A stretch of 38,658 bases of DNA from Paenibacillus sp. PastM-3 (GTDB lineage Bacteria; Bacillota; Bacilli; Paenibacillales; Paenibacillaceae), in assembly GCF_029893965.1 (NCBI RefSeq), contig NZ_JARXXP010000040.1, positions 1-38,658 of the forward strand, in the 5' to 3' direction. The notes under the pieces are model-generated. The model saw only the letters and a program-made list of their open reading frames with translations, was not told where the DNA came from and ran no database searches. Positions 6,983 to 15,227 of the stretch are shown one piece after another (within the stretch, counting starts at the first letter, position 1; every line of letters starts with the position of its first letter). Made by a program: the position numbers and the translations under genes.

Positions 6983-8041
6983 ATGCGCAGCGAAGATATA
7001 GCGAGGCTCGCAGGGGTGTCCCGAAGCACGGTATCCCGCGTGATCAACAACTATTCCAATGTCCCTGAAGAGACGCGGGCCAAGGTGCTGAAGGTTATTG
7101 AGCAGCATCAGTATGAGCCCAACAGCTTTGCCAGGGCTTTGGCCGGCAAGAAGACCGATACGATCGGACTTTTTGCCATCAGCATGAACGAGAAGGAGAA
7201 CACGACCCGGATCTACCAGAATAACTACTTTGCACCGTTCGTCGATGCCGTTGTCGACACGGCGAATGCCAGAGGCTGTTATGTGCTGATCCACACCGTC
7301 TACTCCCCCGATGATTTCCTGAAGGTCAAGCAGGCTTTTCTGCAGAAACGGATTGACGGCGGTATTATCGTCGGCACCCAGAAGGATATTGATATCGTGC
7401 GGGAAATGGTAGGGCTGGACTCCCCGCTTGTGCTGATTGACTATGATATTTCAGAGATCATGGCCGAGCACCTGGACCGCAATCATCTGGCTATCGTTAA
7501 TTCCAAGGATTATGAGGGCACGGTCGAAGCCATTGAGCATCTGATCGGACTTGGCCACAAGGAAATCGGTATGATTTGCGGACGGATGAACACTTATTCC
7601 GGTAGGGAACGTTACATGGCCTATGCGGATACGCTGAAGCGCCACGGGTTAACTCCAAATGAGCACTTTGTCCTGCAGGGCGATTTTTTGAAGGAGAAGG
7701 CTTATGAAGAGGTTAAGAGGCTGATTGCTTCAGGCAGTCCGCTGCCGACCGCTTTCTTCTCCTCCAACGACGATATGGCGATTTCCGCTATGGAAGCGTT
7801 CGCTGAACACGGTATTTCCGTGCCTGAGGACATCTCCATTGCCGGATTCGATGACGTGCAGCTCGCTGCCCGTATTCATCCCAAGCTTACCTCTGTGCGC
7901 CTGCCGATTTATGAAATGTCCAAGGCTGCCGTCGAGAAGGTTATTGAGCTCTGTGATTCGCAGCAGCCGACCTTCAGCACCATCAGCTTTCCGGCCAGGC
8001 TGGTCGAAAGAGATTCCTGTCAGCCGCCGAAAGCAACATAA
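6983..8041 (+). CDS. LacI-family transcriptional regulator (predicted cellobiose regulator)
   Basis: A 352-residue LacI/GalR repressor. Residues 1-25 form the helix-turn-helix (SEDIARLAGVSRSTVSRVINN), then the hinge helix (NSFARALAGKKT), then the periplasmic-binding-like effector core with IGLGHKEIGMICG, AFFSSNDDMAISAMEA and ISIAGFDDVQLAARIHP. The start at 6983 is preferred over an in-frame ATG 45 nt upstream because AAAGGGGG lies 7 nt before it and the family N-terminus begins here. Palindromes TAAACGCGCGTTTA (its own promoter) and TAAACGCGCGTTCA (before the next gene) suggest it represses both. A cellobiose-derived effector is inferred from the adjacent phosphorylase. Confidence 0.92.
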   Translation: MRSEDIARLAGVSRSTVSRVINNYSNVPEETRAKVLKVIEQHQYEPNSFARALAGKKTDTIGLFAISMNEKENTTRIYQNNYFAPFVDAVVDTANARGCYVLIHTVYSPDDFLKVKQAFLQKRIDGGIIVGTQKDIDIVREMVGLDSPLVLIDYDISEIMAEHLDRNHLAIVNSKDYEGTVEAIEHLIGLGHKEIGMICGRMNTYSGRERYMAYADTLKRHGLTPNEHFVLQGDFLKEKAYEEVKRLIASGSPLPTAFFSSNDDMAISAMEAFAEHGISVPEDISIAGFDDVQLAARIHPKLTSVRLPIYEMSKAAVEKVIELCDSQQPTFSTISFPARLVERDSCQPPKAT

Positions 8042-8074
8042 AGAGCATATAATATCTTATTTTTCAAGAGAAAC

Positions 8075-8099
8075 TCCCTTTGCCCCGAGGGAATTTTTT
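8075..8099 (+). terminator. Weak terminator-like hairpin between lacI-type gene and cbp
   Basis: TCCCT, 8-nt loop, AGGGA, then ATTTTTTC. The stem is only 5 bp, so it could be a partial terminator or attenuator giving polar expression of the phosphorylase gene. Confidence 0.45.
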
Positions 8100-8109
8100 C
8101 TGACTCCCG

Positions 8110-8123
8110 TAAACGCGCGTTCA
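8110..8123. promoter_or_regulatory. LacI-family operator 2, before cellobiose phosphorylase
   Basis: TAAACGCGCGTTCA differs from operator 1 by one base. It ends 23 nt before the start codon, with no obvious promoter directly overlapping it. It may therefore act as a roadblock to transcription from upstream, or cover a promoter I cannot recognise. Confidence 0.7.
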
Positions 8124-8131
8124 CAATCGAA

Positions 8132-8144
8132 AGGAGACTCTCCT
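8132..8144 (+). promoter_or_regulatory. Shine-Dalgarno in a small hairpin before cbp
   Basis: AGGAG-ACT-CTCCT places the whole ribosome-binding site in a perfect 5-bp stem, 2 nt before the ATG at 8147. This could lower or tune translation. Confidence 0.4.
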
Positions 8145-8146
8145 AA

Positions 8147-10582
8147 ATGAAATTCGGAACTTTTGACGACACTCGCAAAGAGTATGTAATCAACACCCCT
8201 AAAACACCTTATCCATGGATCAACTACCTCGGTAACGAGCAATTTTTCGGTCTTATTTCAAATACTGCCGGCGGTTACACCTTCTACCGTGATGCACGGA
8301 TGAGAAGACTTACCCGTTACCGGTATAATAATATTCCGCTGGACAACGGCGGACGCTACTACTACCTGCATGACGGCGGTGATTTCTGGACTCCGGGCTG
8401 GATGCCGGTTAAGCGTGACCTCGATTTCTACGAGTGCCGCCACGGTCTTGGCTACACTTCCATCACTGGTGAGCGCAATGGTATTTCCGTTAACCAGCTT
8501 GCTTTTGTACCGATGGGCCACAATGCCGAAGTTCACCGCCTGATTGTTAAGAATACAGGCGATGTGAAGAAATCGGTTAAGCTGTTCTCCTTTGCCGAGT
8601 TCTGTCTGTGGAATGCCCATGATGATATGACCAACTTCCAGCGCAATCTGAGCATTGGCGAGGTTGAAGTCAAGGATTCTGTTATCTATCACAAAACCGA
8701 ATACCGTGAGCGCAGAAACCACTACGCTTTCTACTCTGTTAATAAACCGCTGGCCGGCTTCGACACCGACCGTGAATCCTTCCTTGGTATGTTTAACGGA
8801 CTGGACAATCCTGCTGTGGTCGCTACCGGACAGGCAAGCAACTCCGTAGCTTCCGGCTGGTCGCCGATCGGCTCCCACGCTTTGGATATTACGCTCGAAC
8901 CGGGCGAACAGCAGTCCATTATCTTCGTACTCGGCTATATCGAGAACCCGGAAGATGAGAAATGGGAAGCACTGAATGTCATCAACAAAAAACCGGCACA
9001 GGCTGTTATCGATCAGTTCGCAACAGACGACCAGGTTGACGCTGCACTTGCTGTTCTGGCTGCACACTGGGATAACCTGCTGTCCAAATACCAGATCCAG
9101 AGCGGTGACGACAAGCTGAACCGGATGGTTAACATCTGGAATCCGTATCAGTGTATGGTTACATTCAACATGTCCCGTTCCGCCTCCTACTTCGAATCCG
9201 GGATCGGCCGCGGTATGGGCTTCCGCGATTCCAACCAGGACTTGCTCGGCTTCGTTCACCAGATTCCTGAGCGTGCCAGAGAACGTATTCTCGACATCGC
9301 TGCTACCCAATTCCCTGACGGCAGCGCGTACCACCAGTATCAGCCGCTTACCAAAAAGGGCAACAATGAAGTCGGCTCCGGCTTCAACGATGATCCGCTC
9401 TGGCTGATCTCGGGAACAGCTGCTTACATTAAGGAAACCGGCGACTATTCGATTCTTGACGAGCAGGTTCCTTTTGACAGCAATCCGGACCACACTGCTA
9501 CCCTGTTTGAGCACTTGAAGCTGTCCTTTGAGCATGTTACTAACAACCTCGGACCTCACGGCCTGCCGCTGATCGGCCGCGCGGACTGGAATGACTGCCT
9601 TAACCTGAACTGCTTCTCCACCGTTCCGGGTGAATCGTTCCAGACTACTGAGAATATCGCAGGCGGTACAGCAGAATCCGTGTTCATCGCCGGACTATTC
9701 GTCTTCGTTGGACCGGACTATGCCGAAATCTGCCGCATGCGCGGACTTGACGATGTAGCTGCAGACGCTGTAGCCAAGATCGAGAACATGCGTGAAATCA
9801 CGCTGACTCACGGCTTCGATGGAGACTGGTTCCTGCGCGCTTACGACCACTATGGCGACAAGATCGGCAGCAACGAAAACGAAGAAGGCAAAATCTTCAT
9901 CGAACCGCAGGGTATGTGCGTTATGGCCGGCATCGGCGTTGAAGGCGGCCAGGCAGCCAAGGCCCTGACTTCTGTAGAGGAGCACCTGGATACTGAATAC
10001 GGTATCGTATTGCAGCAGCCTGCTTACTCCAAGTACTATCTGAATCTTGGCGAAATTTCCACGTATCCTCCGGGCTACAAGGAAAATGCCGGTATCTTCT
10101 GCCACAACAACCCGTGGATCATGATCGCTGAAACTGTGCTTGGACACGGGGACCGAGCGTTCGAAATCTACAAAAAAATCGCTCCTGCCTACCTGGAGGA
10201 CATCAGTGAAGTACACCGTATGGAGCCTTATGTGTACTCCCAGATGATCGCCGGTAAAGACGCTGTACGTCACGGTGAAGCGAAGAACTCCTGGCTGACA
10301 GGTACTGCTGCATGGAACTATGTAGCGATTACCCAGTCAATCCTTGGTATCCAGGCTGATTTTGCCGGTCTGAAGGTAGACCCTTGTATCCCTTCCGAGT
10401 GGGACGGCTTCGAAATCACCCGCGTCTTCCGCGGCGACACTTATGTCATCACGATCAAGAACCCGAACCATGTGTCCAAGGGCGTTACCAGCCTGACTCT
10501 CGACGGCGCTGCTGTTGATGGCAACATCATTACACCGGTAGGCGACGGCGCTGTGCACCAGGTTGTTGTAGAGCTTGGTTAA
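8147..10582 (+). CDS. cbp: Cellobiose phosphorylase (GH94)
   Basis: An 811-residue GH94 enzyme, the same length as the Clostridium thermocellum cellobiose phosphorylase and, from memory, very similar along its length. It converts cellobiose and phosphate to glucose 1-phosphate and glucose in the cytoplasm; no signal peptide is present. Visible regions are the N-terminal beta-sandwich (TPYPWINYLG, SNTAGGYTFYRDARMRR), the linker, and the (alpha/alpha)6 catalytic barrel. The barrel contains ESGIGRGMGFRDSNQDLLG, the catalytic DWND motif (Asp480-Asp483) in GRADWNDCLNLN, the STYPPGYKENAGIFCHNN loop and GTAAWNYVA. It follows a lacI-type regulator and a matching operator; a strong terminator follows. 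Synonymous choice (many GGC, CTG, CCG codons) suggests high expression. Confidence 0.96.
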   Translation: MKFGTFDDTRKEYVINTPKTPYPWINYLGNEQFFGLISNTAGGYTFYRDARMRRLTRYRYNNIPLDNGGRYYYLHDGGDFWTPGWMPVKRDLDFYECRHGLGYTSITGERNGISVNQLAFVPMGHNAEVHRLIVKNTGDVKKSVKLFSFAEFCLWNAHDDMTNFQRNLSIGEVEVKDSVIYHKTEYRERRNHYAFYSVNKPLAGFDTDRESFLGMFNGLDNPAVVATGQASNSVASGWSPIGSHALDITLEPGEQQSIIFVLGYIENPEDEKWEALNVINKKPAQAVIDQFATDDQVDAALAVLAAHWDNLLSKYQIQSGDDKLNRMVNIWNPYQCMVTFNMSRSASYFESGIGRGMGFRDSNQDLLGFVHQIPERARERILDIAATQFPDGSAYHQYQPLTKKGNNEVGSGFNDDPLWLISGTAAYIKETGDYSILDEQVPFDSNPDHTATLFEHLKLSFEHVTNNLGPHGLPLIGRADWNDCLNLNCFSTVPGESFQTTENIAGGTAESVFIAGLFVFVGPDYAEICRMRGLDDVAADAVAKIENMREITLTHGFDGDWFLRAYDHYGDKIGSNENEEGKIFIEPQGMCVMAGIGVEGGQAAKALTSVEEHLDTEYGIVLQQPAYSKYYLNLGEISTYPPGYKENAGIFCHNNPWIMIAETVLGHGDRAFEIYKKIAPAYLEDISEVHRMEPYVYSQMIAGKDAVRHGEAKNSWLTGTAAWNYVAITQSILGIQADFAGLKVDPCIPSEWDGFEITRVFRGDTYVITIKNPNHVSKGVTSLTLDGAAVDGNIITPVGDGAVHQVVVELG

Positions 10583-10611
10583 TTAGACGCTTAGACGGAT
10601 TTAGTATGTAA

Positions 10612-10656
10612 AATAACCCGGTTACCCGCAGATGCGGTGTAACCGGGTTATTCTTT
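10612..10656 (+). terminator. Terminator of cbp
   Basis: AATAACCCGGTTAC pairs perfectly with GTAACCGGGTTATT, followed by CTTTGTG. Confidence 0.85.
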
Positions 10657-10727
10657 GTGTAAGGCTGCCGGGTTCATAATTGCTGGGAGTTTTATGTTAC
10701 CGGGAGTAACGTGCGAGTAAGCCGGTT

Positions 10728-10914
10728 ACCTGCAGTTTATGCAACTAAATCCGGTAAATAGTTGCCTTTGTGCGCTTTAAGTGTATTCGGTGCAACTAAA
10801 ACAGGCAGGATAGCCTAATTCAGAGACTTTCAGTACTTTTAAGTGTACAAAGTGCAGCTATACTCCATTTCCGCAAAAAAACAGGTGCTTTAGTTGTACA
10901 AAGTACAGTTAAAC
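10728..10914. repeat. Intergenic repeat island A: short quasi-palindromic units
   Basis: The gene-free stretch 10657-11106 holds an ACCTGCAGTTTA core (10728-10739), a hairpin unit GCAACTA...TAGTTGC (10741-10764) and three related 28-nt quasi-palindromes at 10775-10802, 10836-10863 and 10887-10914. Their shape is roughly CTTTAAGTGTAC, 3 nt, GTGCAGCTAAAC. Spacers are 33 and 23 nt. The second spacer contains TTTCCGCAAAAAAACAG. A related island lies at 37130-37320. Nothing recognisable was seen in 10915-11106. Confidence 0.6.
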
Positions 10915-11106
10915 ACATTAGTCATGATAGCCGAGAGCCGCTTCACAGTCTGGTTAGAAAGATAAGGCCACGGCGTGGAGTAGTGCATTTTTTACAGCAT
11001 CAAAGATAAGACGTTACTAAAAATTGAAGTATGCTCTAACAGTACCCTATGAGCAGGACACTAAAGTATCTTCTATTAGCTAAGCAATCGAACATTCCCC
11101 GCCAGA

Positions 11107-11607
11107 TCAATCAATCGTAACCAGTCCCCACTTCCCTTCCTTGCTCTGCATGAACCAGTAATTCGGGCTGTCTGCCCTCTCTTCACCGTCTGCGGTACTC
11201 CAGATGTAATTCACATTCATCACTACTCTGCCTTCCGGCTGGTTAGAGATGTAATCCACTCCGGTGAAGGTAATTCCTCCTCCGGTCTTGAAGCCGTACT
11301 CATTCGCCATGGCCAGATCGGGCGTTGTAAAGGCACTGTTGAACTGCTCAAGATCCTCATTGACGATCCCCTCCAGTGCGGCCTTCAGGCTCGCCTTAAT
11401 CTCATCATTTACGATTGGATCAGAGATGGCATCAATGTCAAAAGCGATCTCCCGTTTATATTCCACTGAGTCCGGCTGCGGAGTCCCTTCCTGCAGCTGC
11501 GCTGCTTCTCCTGCCTGCCCTGTTGCGCTGTTCAGCTGCCCGTTGTTTCCGCAGCCTGCCAGAAGCAGGGCTGCAAGCACAGGCAGCACTATATAAAAAC
11601 GTCTCAT
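11107..11607 (-). CDS. Predicted lipoprotein of unknown function
   Basis: A 166-residue exported lipoprotein. The signal peptide MRRFYIVLPVLAALLLAGC ends in a lipobox (LLAGC, Cys19), followed by a Gly/Asn/Gln linker. The mature part (about 50-166) is a small alpha/beta domain with IAFDIDAISDPIVNDEI, DYISNQPEGRVVMNVNY and a C-terminal YWFMQSKEGKWGLVTID. The shape resembles NTF2-like or DUF4878-like domains, but I do not recognise a specific family. The ribosome-binding site AAGGAGG is well placed 6-7 nt before ATG. A perfect 15-bp inverted repeat surrounds that site and includes the start codon, so translation may be controlled by RNA structure. Confidence 0.85.
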   Translation of the reverse strand: MRRFYIVLPVLAALLLAGCGNNGQLNSATGQAGEAAQLQEGTPQPDSVEYKREIAFDIDAISDPIVNDEIKASLKAALEGIVNEDLEQFNSAFTTPDLAMANEYGFKTGGGITFTGVDYISNQPEGRVVMNVNYIWSTADGEERADSPNYWFMQSKEGKWGLVTID

Positions 11608-11641
11608 AAGTATCCTCCTTAACCCCGGATACTTATGAGAC
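11601..11641 (-). promoter_or_regulatory. 15-bp perfect inverted repeat over the lipoprotein start
   Basis: GTCTCATAAGTATCC (11601-11615) and GGATACTTATGAGAC (11627-11641) are exact reverse complements with an 11-nt loop. In the minus-strand mRNA the start codon and part of the Shine-Dalgarno lie in the 3' arm and the rest of it in the loop, so folding would block initiation. There is no U-tract, so it is not a terminator. Confidence 0.7.
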
Positions 11642-11794
11642 GCCCACGCCGTGCAAAAAGTTGCTGTCTAACACATGCAGCTACAGCTCTGCCCTTCCGT
11701 CCGCTTGCTGCCCAAAGTAATAATTAGCTGCCGAATCCGATTCATGGACAGCCGCTGTCCAGCAGGCTCAGCCCATCATCTGACATTTCAGGCA

Positions 11795-13747
11795 TTAATC
11801 GCGGATCCATACCTTCATCTCACCGCTGCCGCGGTTGCCCCACAGGTAATATGGAATAGCCGTAATCTCGACAGGCTTGGTCTCGGCCTTAGTACTGCCG
11901 TATAATTCACCATTCCAGCTCGCCTCGTCTACACGGAAGCCGTCAGTCTTCACAATGACGGCTCCGCCGAGCAGCGAAGCATCGAAGCTCTCCGAGAACG
12001 CTCCGGTTCCATTCAATGACAGGGAGCTGAGCATCCCGACGTTGTCCGCTTCCTCCAGACAATAGACCAGCGGTCCCCGCTGAATGGCTGTCTGTCCGGC
12101 ATCCGCACGCAGCTTCGGATTGGCATAGATACGGCTTGCCTGCATCGGAAAGTTCAGCTCGATAATATCCCCGGCGTTCCATACGCGGCGGATAACAGCA
12201 TATCCCTGCTCCAGCTCAGCAGCGGTATCTAGCGCTTCACCGTTCACTTTCAGCTCAAAGCCTTTGCTCCAGGAAGGAATCCGCACCGCAATGCCGAACT
12301 TTGCAGCTGCAGCCGGCTCCACCTTTAATTGCACTTCACCCTCCCACGGATAATTGCTCTGCTGGCTCACAGATACCTCCTGTCCGCCAAGTGTAAAGAC
12401 GGATTCACTGCCGATATAAAGGTTCGTATACAGGGTGTCTCCGTGCACAGTATAAATGTACTGATTCAGTGATGTGAGCAGACGCGCCACATTCGGCGGG
12501 CAGCAGGCACAGCTGAACCAGCCCTGGCGCTCTGCTTTGACATGGTGCTTGCCCGGATTGCAGCTGCAGGCCTGCGGCCATACTTCCAGCGGATTGACAT
12601 AGAAGTAGTGCTTGCCGTCCTGGGCCATGGAGCCAAGCACATTGTTATACAGCGCACGTTCCATTACATCCGCATATTTGGCATCGGGTTCAAGCTCCAG
12701 CATCCGCTTTGCAAAAAAGATCAGGCCGATGGAAGCGCATGTCTCCGCATAAACCGTGTCGTTAGGCAGATCGTAGTCAAAGGTGAATGCTTCCCCGTGA
12801 TGGGTAGAGCCGATCCCGCCGGTAATATACATCTGCTTCTGCGTCATGTTCTGCCACAGCAGTTCGCAGGCCTCGCGCAGCCCGGCGTCACCGGTAAGCG
12901 CTGCTAAATCTGCCATAGCAGTATACATATAGACTGCCCGGACCGAATGGCCTACGGCCACACTCTGCTCGCGGACCGGAAGATGCGCCTGGAAATAGGC
13001 CAGATCCGTCTTGTCCGTTCTACCGCTCCAGTGGGTAACCTGCCCCCGGTCCTCCCACTCCTTGCGCAGGAAGTTAGGCTCCTGTCCGCGCTGTTCAATG
13101 AAAAAGCTGCTGAGCTCCAGATATTTCTGCTCACCCGTTAGCCGGTACAGCTTCACCAGGGCCAGCTCGATTTCCTGATGCCCGTCATATCCTTTAAGCT
13201 TGCCCTCTTCGGGTCCAAATACGGCAGTGATGTGATCAACCAGCTTGCGGACAATGTTAAGCAGCCTGTCTTTGCCCGTCGCTTCATAATAAGCAACTGC
13301 AGCTTCGATAAAATGGCCTGCACAATACAGCTCGTGGCAATCCTGCAGGTTGGTCCAGCGTTTGCCGGGTTCTTTAATGATAAAATAAGTATCCAGATAA
13401 CCGTCCGGCTGCTGTGCTGCACCGACCAGCTCGATCACCTCATCCGCCCGGCGCTCCAGCTCCGGATCACGTTTTATGCTCAGCGAGTAACCAACCGCCT
13501 CCAGCCATTTGGCCACGTCACTGTCCTGGAATACCCAGCCCTTAAATTCACCGGTCCTTCTGCCGGCAGCGATTTCAAAATTGGCAATGGCATGGCTCGG
13601 CTCCGCTTCCGGCACACGGTCATGCAGCGCTTCATATTGATACGGGATCACTACATCCTGAACCAGCCTGATATAGCGTCCCCAGAATTCGTCTTTGATT
13701 GAGGTTTTGCCCGGCAGCGTATTCTTTATCTGAGTTATTTTGTTCAT
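11795..13747 (-). CDS. GH127 family beta-L-arabinofuranosidase-like glycoside hydrolase
   Basis: A 650-residue cytoplasmic enzyme of the DUF1680/GH127 fold: an (alpha/alpha)6 barrel followed by beta-sandwich domains. Residues match the zinc-thiolate active site known from Bifidobacterium HypBA1: Glu319, Glu335 with Cys337 (AETC), and Cys415-Cys416 in SCACCPPN, where Cys415 would be the nucleophile. Also visible are VFQDSDVAKWLEA, QQPDGYLDTYF, CHELYCAGHFIEAA and YITGGIGSTHHGEAFTFDYD. Known members release L-arabinofuranose or related sugars from plant-derived oligosaccharides; the exact substrate here is inference. It is divergently transcribed from an AraC regulator. A short palindrome GGACAGCCGCTGTCC (11746-11760) lies downstream without a U-tract. 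Confidence 0.92.
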   Translation of the reverse strand: MNKITQIKNTLPGKTSIKDEFWGRYIRLVQDVVIPYQYEALHDRVPEAEPSHAIANFEIAAGRRTGEFKGWVFQDSDVAKWLEAVGYSLSIKRDPELERRADEVIELVGAAQQPDGYLDTYFIIKEPGKRWTNLQDCHELYCAGHFIEAAVAYYEATGKDRLLNIVRKLVDHITAVFGPEEGKLKGYDGHQEIELALVKLYRLTGEQKYLELSSFFIEQRGQEPNFLRKEWEDRGQVTHWSGRTDKTDLAYFQAHLPVREQSVAVGHSVRAVYMYTAMADLAALTGDAGLREACELLWQNMTQKQMYITGGIGSTHHGEAFTFDYDLPNDTVYAETCASIGLIFFAKRMLELEPDAKYADVMERALYNNVLGSMAQDGKHYFYVNPLEVWPQACSCNPGKHHVKAERQGWFSCACCPPNVARLLTSLNQYIYTVHGDTLYTNLYIGSESVFTLGGQEVSVSQQSNYPWEGEVQLKVEPAAAAKFGIAVRIPSWSKGFELKVNGEALDTAAELEQGYAVIRRVWNAGDIIELNFPMQASRIYANPKLRADAGQTAIQRGPLVYCLEEADNVGMLSSLSLNGTGAFSESFDASLLGGAVIVKTDGFRVDEASWNGELYGSTKAETKPVEITAIPYYLWGNRGSGEMKVWIRD

Positions 13748-13810
13748 TTTATTCTTCCCTCCGCTATATATTTCTCCTCGCTAATTGCCATTATAGACGG
13801 TAAAATAAAA

Positions 13811-13842
13811 CAAAAACAGGAACAGAAGCAACCCTGTTTTTG
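13811..13842. promoter_or_regulatory. Inverted repeat between GH127 and AraC genes
   Basis: CAAAAACAGG and CCTGTTTTTG form a perfect 10-bp inverted repeat with a 12-nt centre in the middle of the divergent promoter region. It is a candidate binding site for the AraC-type regulator; alternatively it is an RNA hairpin in a leader. Confidence 0.5.
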
Positions 13843-13874
13843 TACTATTTCACACTAAAAAAGGGGGCAGTCCG

Positions 13875-14747
13875 ATGTCAACCGTACCTTCATATATTCA
13901 CATGGCGGCACCGCCCTTCCCTTATTTTCTGGAATGTGACCGGACTGTCTATCAGCGTGGTGACCAGCATCCAAACCGTAGGGCAATGGGCAAATTCGAC
14001 CTGATTTTTGTCGAGGAAGGGTGTCTGTATATCGGGGAAGAGCACAAACAATGGGCTGTGCCCGCTGGTCATAGCCTGCTGCTGCTGCCGGACCGTTATC
14101 ACTATTCGGCCAAACCCTGCGAGGAGCAGACTACGTTTTTCTGGGTTCACTTTCATACCGTCGGAGAATGGGCGGAAGCGGAGGGCGAGCCGGTCTATGC
14201 TGACCGTGACGCCCATTTCAGCCAGTTCCTTACTTATCCTTATACAATCCGGGTGCCGCAGTTCGGCGCATTGCCGGACCCGTTTGAGCGTAGCGGACAG
14301 GCTGAGCTCCTGATCCAGCTGAACCGGGCCAGACGTTCCGGAGCAGTATGGCAGCAGCAGCGGATATTCGAGGAGATGCTGCGGATGCTGGATCTTGCGC
14401 AGCAGGATACCGCCGGCAGCCATGCCGTGGAGATCGCAGAGCAGACGGAGGCTTATATCCGCAATCATTATGCCGAACCGCTGACTAACAGTGTCCTGGC
14501 AGAGGAGCTTCATTTTCACTACAATTATCTGGCCCGCTGTATGAAGCGCGTATACGGCCTGACGCCGATGGAATATTTGACCGACTACCGGCTGGAGCAG
14601 GCCAAGCTTCTCCTGCTGAAGACAGAGATATCTGTTGCCGGCATTGCTGAACGGACCGGGTTCGAGAGCACAGCCTACTTCTCGCGGCGCTTTACCCGCA
14701 AGGTCGGTATCTCTCCGCTGCGCTACCGCAAGTTGTATTCCCGTTAG
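13875..14747 (+). CDS. AraC-family transcriptional regulator
   Basis: A 290-residue regulator. The N-terminal half is a cupin-like sugar-sensing domain (FDLIFVEEGCLYIGEE, PAGHSLLLLPDRYHY). The C-terminal 100 residues are two helix-turn-helix motifs: NSVLAEELHFHYNYLARCMKR followed by YGLTPMEYLTDYRLEQAK, and ISVAGIAERTGFESTAYFSRR followed by the family signature KVGISPLRYRK. The start is preceded by AAAGGGGG about 7 nt upstream. It lies 127 nt from, and divergent to, the GH127 gene, which it probably activates in response to an arabinose-containing ligand (inferred from position). A 10-bp stem-loop follows the gene. Confidence 0.92.
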   Translation: MSTVPSYIHMAAPPFPYFLECDRTVYQRGDQHPNRRAMGKFDLIFVEEGCLYIGEEHKQWAVPAGHSLLLLPDRYHYSAKPCEEQTTFFWVHFHTVGEWAEAEGEPVYADRDAHFSQFLTYPYTIRVPQFGALPDPFERSGQAELLIQLNRARRSGAVWQQQRIFEEMLRMLDLAQQDTAGSHAVEIAEQTEAYIRNHYAEPLTNSVLAEELHFHYNYLARCMKRVYGLTPMEYLTDYRLEQAKLLLLKTEISVAGIAERTGFESTAYFSRRFTRKVGISPLRYRKLYSR

Positions 14748-14755
14748 CAGCATAA

Positions 14756-14807
14756 TACCCCCATACCAGGCATCTGAGTATATGCAGACGCAGGTAATGG
14801 GGGTATA
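14756..14807. terminator. Stem-loop between convergent genes
   Basis: ATACCCCCAT and ATGGGGGTAT pair perfectly over 10 bp around a 32-nt loop, between the AraC gene and the convergent small ORF. Neither side has a good U-tract, so its terminator role is only likely. Confidence 0.5.
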
Positions 14808-14822
14808 TAAATGATGCGGAGC

Positions 14823-15047
14823 TTATGAATGTCTTATGTCAGCCGGATAAGCACGGAATTCATACAGCTCCCGGCAGTAAGATAAACCGCCTATTCTCAC
14901 AGAGTTCGGCGTGTATTCCCTGATCCGTGCACCATCCTCCAGAATATCATCCTCATATTCCTTAACAGCTACTGCAACCGGTATCTCTGATAAGGCGGCT
15001 GCCAGAAGATCCAGATCGCTCTGCAGCACTTTGTATGTATAATCCAT
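14823..15047 (-). CDS. Small hypothetical protein, 74 aa
   Basis: A 74-residue acidic protein (begins MDYTYKVLQSDLDLLAAALS, contains VAVAVKEYEDDILEDGARIREY). It has no signal peptide, membrane segment or recognised domain. GCAGGTGA lies about 8 nt upstream of the ATG. It is flanked by the stem-loop on its 3' side and a promoter-bearing region on its 5' side. The reading frame is clean and the composition protein-like; function unknown. Confidence 0.6.
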   Translation of the reverse strand: MDYTYKVLQSDLDLLAAALSEIPVAVAVKEYEDDILEDGARIREYTPNSVRIGGLSYCRELYEFRAYPADIRHS

Positions 15048-15136
15048 CCGCTGTTCACCTGCTTTATTTAAAATTCAGACTATCCGTAATCATTACTATT
15101 AATATAGTTGTTTTTATGGTTGGCTGCAAGTTTTAT

Positions 15137-15165
15137 TTGATTCGTCTATTATGGTTTTGTATAAA
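15137..15165 (+). promoter_or_regulatory. Sigma-A-like promoter before the DUF3231 remnant
   Basis: TTGATT, 17 bp, TATAAA, followed by TATAAGGAGATGTGCAT before the remnant start codon. The promoter seems intact although the gene is broken. Confidence 0.6.
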
Positions 15166-15227
15166 ACAAGCTATGCCGGACAACCTAAAGCCACGTTCCT
15201 AATTATATAATATAAGGAGATGTGCAT

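Noticed and set aside
8258..9559. Long (433-aa) minus-strand ORF inside cbp
   Set aside because: Antisense shadow of the highly codon-biased cellobiose phosphorylase gene; no ribosome-binding site or domain.
10728..10914. CRISPR array
   Set aside because: Units are degenerate and quasi-palindromic, spacers are not unique (one is shared with the second island), and no cas genes are present.
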